DNA from: Sphingomonadales bacterium
GTDB lineage: Bacteria > Pseudomonadota > Alphaproteobacteria > Sphingomonadales > Sphingomonadaceae
Reading direction: 5' to 3'
Length of the DNA stretch: 11,722 nt
Assembly: GCA_004292705.1 (NCBI GenBank)
Contig: RDXA01000381.1
Span: forward strand, 1 to 11,722
In this document: one piece after another, positions 1 through 5,291 of the stretch
How positions within the stretch are numbered: the first letter of the stretch is position 1
Layout: each line of letters opens with the position of its first letter
Position numbers and translations under genes: made by a program
The notes under the pieces: model-generated
Seen by the model: only the letters and a program-made list of their open reading frames with translations
What the model was told of the DNA's origin: nothing
Database searches by the model: none

Positions 1-157
1 GGCAGACTTGGGGAAGCACAGACGACGAAGCGCGTTGCTTTATCGACGAACAGGACATCGGACCCACGCGCTGCCGCTGCCGAGGGCGAGCCGGAAACGC
101 TGGAAAACTTGCGCCCGCGCCTTTGCGCCCGACCGCCGCGTCCCTAATCGGATAGGC
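1..157. other. Left edge, no gene assigned
   Basis: This stretch precedes the HerA-like ATPase. Two plus-strand frames are open from the window edge. One stops at the TAA at 145-147 and ends in a Pro/Arg-rich tail; the other stops at the TAG at 153-155. Either could be the last residues of an upstream gene, with the second ending only 2 bases before the GTG at 158. Neither has a recognisable domain, and third-position G/C is lower than in the confirmed genes. I cannot name a product. Confidence 0.3.
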
Positions 158-1648
158 GTGACAGCACAGATCGACATCGGGCGGGACCACAGCGGGCAGA
201 CGATCGGGATCGATCTGGCGGAGCTCCTTGCCACACGCCTGCTCGTGCAGGGCAATTCGGGGTCCGGCAAGTCGCACCTCCTGCGCCGTCTGCTGGAGGA
301 ATGCGCCGGGCAGGTTCAACAGATCGTGATCGATCCTGAAGGCGATTTTGTCACCCTTGCGGACGCGTTCGGCCATGTGGTGATCGACGCCGGGGCCTAT
401 TCCCCGCGCGAAATCGAGGAACTGGCAGCCCGCGTGCGCCAGCACCGTGCATCGGTTGTCCTGGCGCTCGATGAGCTTGAGGTCGAACAGCAGATCCGCT
501 GCGCCGCCTTGTTCCTGACTGCCCTGTTCGATGCCCCGCGCGAGCACTGGTATCCGGCGCTGGTGGTGGTCGACGAGGCGCAGATGTTCGCGCCCGCCGC
601 AGCGGGCGAGATGAACGACGAGACCCGCCGCATGACGCTTTCGGCGATGACCAACCTGATGTGCCGTGGCCGCAAGCGCGGGCTTGCCGGGATTGTCGCC
701 ACCCAGCGCCTTGCGAAACTGGCGAAAAATGTCGCCGCCGAGGCTTCCAATTTTCTCATGGGGCGCACCTTTCTCGACATCGACATGCAGCGGGCAGCTG
801 ACCTCCTCGGCATGGACCGGCGCCAAGCAGAGCGGATTCGCGATCTCCAGCGCGGGCAGTTCCTCGGGCTGGGCCCGGCGATCAGCCGGCGGCCGGTGGC
901 GGTCCATGTCGGCGCGGTACGGACCGCAGGTCGCGGGGGCATGCAGGGGCTGATCCCGCTGCCTGACACGGCAGAAGGGGCCATGGAAGCCTTGCTGACT
1001 GACCGCCTTACGCAAGCGGCGGCCCTGCCCCAGCCCGCCCGCCGAACTACCCCAGTGGTGCGGGCAGACCTCAATGAAGCCATCGCCATTCCCCGCGCGC
1101 TTCCCGACGTGATGCCCCGTTCCGAGGGGCCGCCGCCATCTCAACCCTCGCCAGTGCCACTGCCCGTTGCAGCAGCCCCGCCCGATGAAGAGGCTCCCCC
1201 AGCGATCGAGGCGGTCATCCGGGAAATCGCGCAGACTGAAGGTGCCACCTTCCGCCCCGCAGCTGCGCTGTTCCGCGACTTTGCCATGCGGTGCCGCCAG
1301 CGCGGCATCGCCAGCGCTCATGTTGATCTTGCACGCTTCCGCCGCATGTTTGCCTTTGCGATCACCGGTCTCGACCTGATCGAGAGCCACACGCAGGCCG
1401 CCATTGCGCAGGCGGCCGAGGGCGTGGCGGAAGATGTGCTTGCCCCCTATTTGGCGATCCTGATGGCCGCAACGCAGGGCACGCCCATGCCGGACGAGGA
1501 GGAACTCGGCCACCTCTACGGCAGCGCCTCGCCAAGCCGGGTGCGGCGGCTGCTCGATCATCTCGAACGGCAAGGCCTGATCGGCGTGCGCGAGGACTTT
1601 GGCGGCGAACGCCGGATCAGCGTCCCAGGCGTGCCTGCAGCAGTGTGA
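158..1648 (+). CDS. HerA/DUF87-type ATPase with C-terminal winged-helix region
   Basis: This is a 496-residue ATPase of the HerA/FtsK-like (DUF87) group, which are usually hexameric DNA translocases. Visible motifs (numbered from the GTG at 158) are Walker A GNSGSGKS at 32-39, an IDPEGDF motif at 58-64, Walker B ALVVVDEAQ at 134-142 with the catalytic Glu at 140, and ATQR at 181-184 as sensor. A basic stretch (CRGRKRG, about 169-175) lies between Walker B and the sensor. A Pro-rich linker (about 321-348) leads to a helical C-terminal part, and residues about 446-490 read like a winged helix (PSRVRRLLDHLERQGLIGV). The frame is open back to an ATG at 8, but those 50 extra residues are Arg-rich and unlike a folded domain, so I chose GTG 158; its ribosome site is weak. 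No NurA nuclease partner is present. The family and ATPase activity are clear; the cellular role (DNA processing, repair or defence) is not. Confidence 0.8.
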   Translation: MTAQIDIGRDHSGQTIGIDLAELLATRLLVQGNSGSGKSHLLRRLLEECAGQVQQIVIDPEGDFVTLADAFGHVVIDAGAYSPREIEELAARVRQHRASVVLALDELEVEQQIRCAALFLTALFDAPREHWYPALVVVDEAQMFAPAAAGEMNDETRRMTLSAMTNLMCRGRKRGLAGIVATQRLAKLAKNVAAEASNFLMGRTFLDIDMQRAADLLGMDRRQAERIRDLQRGQFLGLGPAISRRPVAVHVGAVRTAGRGGMQGLIPLPDTAEGAMEALLTDRLTQAAALPQPARRTTPVVRADLNEAIAIPRALPDVMPRSEGPPPSQPSPVPLPVAAAPPDEEAPPAIEAVIREIAQTEGATFRPAAALFRDFAMRCRQRGIASAHVDLARFRRMFAFAITGLDLIESHTQAAIAQAAEGVAEDVLAPYLAILMAATQGTPMPDEEELGHLYGSASPSRVRRLLDHLERQGLIGVREDFGGERRISVPGVPAAV

Positions 1649-1662
1649 TGTTCGACGCGGGT

Positions 1663-1758
1663 GATTGCATCAGGTTCGTCGAGCGGCTGGTTGAGCGGGG
1701 TGAGGCCGTAGAACGCAGGCGTGCGCTCCGCCGGGCAGCCCCACCGGATTGCATCAGG
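1663..1758. repeat. Two 12-bp direct repeats, 84 bp apart
   Basis: The 12-mer GATTGCATCAGG occurs at 1663-1674 and again at 1747-1758, in the 201-bp gap between the ATPase and the first MAPEG gene. The start-to-start distance is 84 bp, which is exactly 28 codons. On the minus strand both copies read Pro-Asp-Ala-Ile in one open frame. No element boundaries or target duplication are evident. Confidence 0.5.
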
Positions 1759-1833
1759 GTGGCGCTTGCCGAATAAGTTGCGTTTGACAATCCATCTCGC
1801 CCCTCGCAGTCTGCACCCCTGAGCAAGGCTCTC

Positions 1834-1840
1834 GAAGGGG
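1834..1840 (+). promoter_or_regulatory. Ribosome binding site of first MAPEG gene
   Basis: GAAGGGG lies 9 bases before the ATG at 1850 and fixes that start. It is a good purine-rich Shine-Dalgarno match for a high-GC alphaproteobacterium. Confidence 0.6.
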
Positions 1841-1849
1841 ATCAATCGA

Positions 1850-2305
1850 ATGCAAGCGCAAATACTCGCGCCTGCCGCCGTGCTGGTGGTGTGGTCGCTG
1901 ATCGTGCTCCTGTGGATCATTCCGGCGCGCTTCGGCGCAGTGGCGAAGCTGGCGGACAAGTCCGCGCTGCCCAACAAGGTCGGCGTACGCGGCAATGATC
2001 TGGAAGGCGTGCTACCCGACAAGGCCAACTGGCCTGCGCACAATTATGCCCACCTGATGGAGCAGCCGACGGTATTCTATCCGACCGTCCTGATTCTTGC
2101 GATCATGGGGCCGGGCGCGCTCGATGTGGCGCTGGCGTGGACCTATGTCGCCCTGCGGATCATCCATTCGCTGTGGCAGAATCTCGTCAACACCATACCG
2201 TTGCGGTTCCTGTTGTTCATCACCAGCACTATCGCCTTGGTGGTTCTGGCAGTGCGCGCCGCGATGGCCACGCTCTTGGCCGACCCTTCCGCGCTGCCGG
2301 TTTGA
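1850..2305 (+). CDS. MAPEG-family membrane protein (first of tandem pair)
   Basis: This 151-residue protein has the size and four-helix layout of MAPEG proteins (membrane-associated proteins in eicosanoid and glutathione metabolism). TM1 is about residues 8-26. The conserved block NYAHLMEQPTVFY is at 65-77 and leads into TM2. WTYVALRIIHS (97-107) and NTIPLRF (114-120) mark TM3 and the turn into TM4 (about 119-140). Family members act in the inner membrane, often as glutathione transferases or peroxidases, but many bacterial members are uncharacterised. It is followed after 13 bases by a second MAPEG gene, probably in one transcript. The enzyme activity is inferred from the family only. Confidence 0.87.
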   Translation: MQAQILAPAAVLVVWSLIVLLWIIPARFGAVAKLADKSALPNKVGVRGNDLEGVLPDKANWPAHNYAHLMEQPTVFYPTVLILAIMGPGALDVALAWTYVALRIIHSLWQNLVNTIPLRFLLFITSTIALVVLAVRAAMATLLADPSALPV

Positions 2306-2310
2306 GGAGA
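2304..2310 (+). promoter_or_regulatory. Ribosome binding site deciding start of second MAPEG gene
   Basis: GAGGAGA overlaps the stop codon of the first MAPEG gene (2303-2305) and lies 8 bases before the ATG at 2319. It supports ATG 2319 over the much earlier in-frame ATG at 2097, which would lie inside the first MAPEG gene. Confidence 0.65.
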
Positions 2311-2318
2311 CACGAATA

Positions 2319-2765
2319 ATGATCGGCATGGATATTCTTCAGCCCGTTGTCGCGCTGCTGGCCTGGACGATGATCATGTGGGTGTGGATGTATGCCACCC
2401 GTATCCCGGCCATGCTCAAGGCAGGGATCGACGCCAAGGGGATGGTGGGCTCGACCGGCGCAAGCCTGCGTGCGCAACTGCCTGACAATGTCAGCTGGAA
2501 AGCAGACAATTACAATCACCTGCACGAAGCACCTACTGTCTTTTATGCAGTGGCAATCGTGCTGGCGATCATCGGTCAGGGCGATGGGATGAACACGCTC
2601 ATCGCCTGGGCCTATGTGGTTTTGCGGGTGGCGCACTCTATTGTGCAGGCGACGGTCAACCGTGTGGCGCTGCGCTTTGCCCTGTTTGCGCTGTCAACGC
2701 TGGCGTTGATGGTGCTGATCTTCCACGCGGCGATCCCGGTGTTCGACCTGCATCTGCACGGCTGA
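2319..2765 (+). CDS. MAPEG-family membrane protein (second of tandem pair)
   Basis: This 148-residue MAPEG protein is a paralogue of the gene just upstream. The shared landmarks align: NYNHLHEAPTVFY at 64-76, WAYVVLRVAHS at 97-107 and NRVALRF at 114-120, with hydrophobic helices at about 6-26, 75-92, 93-112 and 119-141. The frame is open back to 2097, but the extra N-terminal residues are only the shadow of the upstream gene. The start at 2319 gives the correct MAPEG length and a good ribosome site; the ATG at 2328 is a less likely alternative. The C-terminus ends in a short His-containing tail (HLHLHG in part). It converges with trxB, with 20 bases between the two stop codons. The substrate is unknown; the pair may form homo- or hetero-trimers, as is typical for the family. 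Confidence 0.87.
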   Translation: MIGMDILQPVVALLAWTMIMWVWMYATRIPAMLKAGIDAKGMVGSTGASLRAQLPDNVSWKADNYNHLHEAPTVFYAVAIVLAIIGQGDGMNTLIAWAYVVLRVAHSIVQATVNRVALRFALFALSTLALMVLIFHAAIPVFDLHLHG

Positions 2766-2785
2766 GGGACAGGTGGGGCGGTGGA

Positions 2786-3757
2786 TCACTCCGCCGCCTC
2801 AGCCTCCTTCACGGTGTGCTGGCGCGCGGCAAGGAAGCGCTCGCCATCGAGTGCAGCCATGCAGCCCATGCCCGCCGCCGTCACCGCCTGACGATAGACA
2901 TGATCGGTCACATCGCCGGCCGCGAACACGCCCGGGATCACGGTTTTGGGTGTGCCCGGCTCGGTCAGCAGATAGCCGCTTTCGTCCATCGGCAGCTTGC
3001 CCTTGAACAATTCGGTCGCGGGCGCATGGCCGATCGCAACGAAGGCGCCGTCGACTTCCAGCGTCGAGGCCTCCCCGGTCGCGGTGTCGGTCAGCGCGAG
3101 GTGATGGAGCATGCCGTTTGCGCCCGCCTCGAAACTGTCGACCGCCTTGTTCCACAGCACGGTGATCTTGGGATTGGCGAACAGCCGTTCCTGCAGGATC
3201 TTCTCGGCGCGAAGGCTGTCGCGGCGGTGGATCAGGGTGACGTTGTCCGAGTGATTGGTGAGGTAGAGCGCCTCTTCCACTGCTGTGTTCCCGCCGCCGA
3301 TCACGGCGACTGTCTTGCCGCGATAGAAGAACCCGTCGCAGGTCGCGCAGGCCGAAACGCCTTTTCCGCCAAGGGCTTGCTCACCCGGCACGCCCAGCCA
3401 CTTGGCCTGTGCGCCCGTGCAGATGACGAGGCAATCAGCGATATACTCATCCCCGCTGTCGCCGATGGCGCGGAAGGGCGCGCCATGTTCGAGATCGACC
3501 GATACGATCGTGTCCCAGATCATCCGCGTGCCAACATGCTCGGCCTGGGCCTTCATTTCCTCCATCAGCCAGGGCCCCTGCACCACGTCGCGGAAACCCG
3601 GGTAGTTTTCGACATCGGTGGTGATGGTGAGCTGGCCGCCGGGCTGAAGACCCTGAACAACAATGGGTTCCAGCATGGCCCGCGCGGCGTAGATGGCCGC
3701 GGAATAGCCCGCCGGGCCGGAGCCGATGATCAGCATTTTGGTGGTATGGGTGGCCAT
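2786..3757 (-). CDS. trxB: Thioredoxin-disulfide reductase
   Basis: This 323-residue flavoprotein uses NADPH to reduce thioredoxin in the cytoplasm. The sequence shows the complete low-molecular-weight TrxB plan: FAD-binding GSGPAG at 12-17, the redox-active CATC at 137-140, NADPH-binding GGGNTAVEEA at 154-163, HRRDSLRAEK at 177-186 (the NADPH-recognition stretch), and the C-terminal FAD motif around GD at 281-282 followed by RQAVTAAGMGCMAA at 289-302. Length matches the family. The ATG at 3757 is preceded by GGAAG about 9 bases upstream. It lies 58 bases downstream of the phosphatase gene on the same strand, so the two may be cotranscribed. The unrelated ORF that seems to run on the plus strand here is its antisense shadow. 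Confidence 0.97.
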   Translation of the reverse strand: MATHTTKMLIIGSGPAGYSAAIYAARAMLEPIVVQGLQPGGQLTITTDVENYPGFRDVVQGPWLMEEMKAQAEHVGTRMIWDTIVSVDLEHGAPFRAIGDSGDEYIADCLVICTGAQAKWLGVPGEQALGGKGVSACATCDGFFYRGKTVAVIGGGNTAVEEALYLTNHSDNVTLIHRRDSLRAEKILQERLFANPKITVLWNKAVDSFEAGANGMLHHLALTDTATGEASTLEVDGAFVAIGHAPATELFKGKLPMDESGYLLTEPGTPKTVIPGVFAAGDVTDHVYRQAVTAAGMGCMAALDGERFLAARQHTVKEAEAAE

Positions 3758-3815
3758 GGGGTGTGTCTTCCAGAAGAATCTCAGGCGGGGAATATGGGGA
3801 TTTCGGAGCCGGTTG

Positions 3816-4631
3816 TCACGCCACCAGCTTGGCCTTGAGGCGGTCCCGTCGGGCCGCGTCCACTCCCAGCTGTGTTGCCAGATAGGTATCGAGCGATCCG
3901 TGATCCTCCGTCACCTTTGCAATATAAGTATCGATATATTCAGGCAAAACGCCCATCAGATTATGCAAGGCCTCGGGCTCTATGGCGCCATAATGTGCTT
4001 CCATCCGGGGGAGGGACTGGCGTTCAAGGATGTCGCGCGTGGGCGCCGCGTTGGTCAGCAGGAATTCGGCCACAATATCATCGTGATGCACACCGAGCGT
4101 ATGGAGCAGCAGGCTCGCGGCGATGCCGGTACGGTCCTTGCCGGCAAAGCAATGCACCAGGCTACCACCGTCATTCTCGTCCAAAGCCTTGAAATAGCGC
4201 GTGAACATGGCGATCATCGCGGGGTTGACCGGCATCCGCGTGTAAACCGCCAGCATCCGCTCGCGCGCCTTCTGCGGCGTCATCACGACCTGCCCGCCCC
4301 CACCTTCATGCGGCGGCGAATTGGTCGTTTCTCCATCATGAGCAATGACTTGGGCCGCGAACTTTGGATGGCGTCGACACGGGAATCCCGCGCGCTCGCT
4401 TACCCCGCGCAGGTCGATCACGGTGCGGATATCGAGCCCCTGCACCAGCGCCAGATCATGGTCTGAGGCTTCCATATGCTGCCCCGAGCGGAACAGGACA
4501 CCCGTCTTGACCCGTCCCTCTCCCGGGACGGCATAGCCGCCATAATCGCGAAGATTATGAATGCCTTGCGTGACAAAGAACGGGCCGATGCGCGCGCCAT
4601 CGGGGGCCGCCTCATGAGAATCGCTGGTCAT
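3816..4631 (-). CDS. Tyrosine-protein phosphatase (Y_phosphatase3 / MptpB-like)
   Basis: This 271-residue protein carries the P-loop HCFAGKDRTG at 160-169, with nucleophile Cys161 and Arg167. This HCxxGKDRTG form is typical of MptpB/LipA-like phosphatases, which hydrolyse phosphotyrosine and sometimes phosphoserine/threonine or phosphoinositides. The N-terminal half has NLRDYGGY (27-33), FRSGQ (47-51) and TVIDLRG (70-76), the usual family landmarks. Length is normal. The ATG at 4631 is supported by AAGGG 9 bases upstream and by an in-frame stop shortly before it. Residues 104-113 (NSPPHEGGGG) look like an insertion encoded by an imperfect palindrome. No signal peptide is visible. The promoter region upstream contains 11-bp direct repeats. 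Its in vivo substrate is unknown. Confidence 0.9.
   Translation of the reverse strand: MTSDSHEAAPDGARIGPFFVTQGIHNLRDYGGYAVPGEGRVKTGVLFRSGQHMEASDHDLALVQGLDIRTVIDLRGVSERAGFPCRRHPKFAAQVIAHDGETTNSPPHEGGGGQVVMTPQKARERMLAVYTRMPVNPAMIAMFTRYFKALDENDGGSLVHCFAGKDRTGIAASLLLHTLGVHHDDIVAEFLLTNAAPTRDILERQSLPRMEAHYGAIEPEALHNLMGVLPEYIDTYIAKVTEDHGSLDTYLATQLGVDAARRDRLKAKLVA
4295..4318. repeat. Imperfect palindrome inside the phosphatase gene
   Basis: Arms CGCCCCCAC (4295-4303) and GCGGCGGCG (4310-4318) pair at 7 of 9 positions around the 6-base loop CTTCAT. The element encodes the low-complexity stretch NSPPHEGGG of the phosphatase. It resembles small GC-rich palindromic repeats that can sit in frame inside bacterial genes, but I cannot confirm other copies from this window. 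Confidence 0.35.
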
Positions 4632-4657
4632 CGTGCCCGACCCTTACAGGCCTCCAT

Positions 4658-4723
4658 GACTTGGGCAAGACGTGGACAAGACTTGGGTACGACTGGGTTA
4701 CGACTGGGGCACGGCCGGGCCAG
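4658..4723. repeat. 11-bp imperfect tandem direct repeats
   Basis: Successive 11-base units run without gaps: GACTTGGGCAA (4658), GACGTGGACAA (4669), GACTTGGGTAC (4680), GACTGGGTTAC (4691), GACTGGGGCAC (4702) and a degenerate GGCCGGGCCAG (4713). The first five begin with GAC and share a GGG or TGG core. The array ends 27 bases upstream of the phosphatase ATG and lies in the divergent gap to the response regulator. An 11-bp period puts the units on roughly the same helix face, as in sites for OmpR/PhoB-type regulators, so a regulatory array is plausible. Slippage-generated repeat is the alternative. The repeat itself is directly visible; its role is inferred. Confidence 0.75.
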
Positions 4724-4751
4724 AACCGGGATCTAGGGGATGTTGCGAGGG

Positions 4752-4780
4752 GGCAGCGAAGGCCAGCCCAAACCGCTGCC
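4752..4780 (+). repeat. 7-bp inverted repeat in response-regulator leader
   Basis: GGCAGCG (4752-4758) and CGCTGCC (4774-4780) are perfect inverted arms around a 15-base loop, 50 bases before the ATG of the response regulator. They could form a leader hairpin or be an operator. There is no T-tract immediately after it, so it is not a standard terminator. Confidence 0.35.
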
Positions 4781-4829
4781 AGATTATTCCCGCGATTGCC
4801 CACACCAACCCAAGCAACACGAACCGCCC

Positions 4830-5291
4830 ATGGCCCACATCCTGATTGCCGACGACGATGAACTGATCGCCGAGCTGGCGAGCGAGGTGCTGATCGATGC
4901 AGGCCACGCCTGTGGCTGGGTCACCGGCGCGGCGGCTGCGTGGCGCTGCGTCCAGCGCAAGCGTCCCGATCTGCTGCTGCTCGATCAGGGGATGCCCGGC
5001 GAATCCGGCCTCACCCTGCTGCGCCGCCTGCGCCGATCACCCCAGCTTTATGATTTGCCGGTCATGATGTTCACCACCATGCGCGGAGAGCAGGACCAGC
5101 GTCAGGCGATCTATGCCGGAGCGCAGGATTTCCTGTCCAAACCCTTCGATCCACTCGATCTGGTTGCACGGGTGAGCCGCCTGATCAGGCTGCGGAGCGG
5201 ACGCCCGCGCCATGTTGACCTTAGGTATGCAGTGGCCGGTGATCGGGTGTACGCGCCGTTGAACCCGGCCACCTGCCGCCGAGTGCTCTAG
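4830..5291 (+). CDS. Receiver-only response regulator (CheY-like)
   Basis: This 153-residue protein consists of one receiver domain. The acidic triad DDD is at 8-10, the phosphoacceptor is Asp52 within LLLDQGMPG (49-57), Thr82 is the switch residue after the fourth strand, and Lys104 sits in SKPFD (103-107). The receiver ends near residue 122. The remaining ~30 residues form a basic tail with no recognisable DNA-binding or enzymatic output domain, so the protein probably acts by protein-protein contact or as a phosphate relay. The frame is open back to 4740, but MAHILIADDDEL is the natural N-terminus; no clear Shine-Dalgarno precedes it. No histidine kinase is nearby. It overlaps the convergent mcd gene by 4 bases at the stop. 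Confidence 0.88.
   Translation: MAHILIADDDELIAELASEVLIDAGHACGWVTGAAAAWRCVQRKRPDLLLLDQGMPGESGLTLLRRLRRSPQLYDLPVMMFTTMRGEQDQRQAIYAGAQDFLSKPFDPLDLVARVSRLIRLRSGRPRHVDLRYAVAGDRVYAPLNPATCRRVL

Noticed and set aside
8..157. N-terminal extension of the HerA-like ATPase from ATG 8
   Set aside because: The 50 residues are Arg-rich and unlike a folded domain; GTG 158 begins directly before natural sequence leading into Walker A.
1784..1812. Perfect TTGACA (1784-1789) as the -35 of the MAPEG promoter
   Set aside because: At the standard 17-bp spacing the -10 hexamer CAGTCT matches only 2 of 6 positions, so the site cannot be supported as a promoter.
2777..2795. GGCGG/CCGCC inverted repeat between MAPEG2 and trxB as a terminator
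   Set aside because: The stem is short, overlaps the trxB stop codon and has no T-tract on either strand.
2816..3838. A long open frame (340 codons) on the plus strand opposite trxB
   Set aside because: It is the antisense shadow of a certain trxB gene; it has no domain, and high GC keeps such frames open.
4658..4723. CRISPR array
   Set aside because: The 11-bp units are contiguous and far too short, with no spacers and no cas genes.
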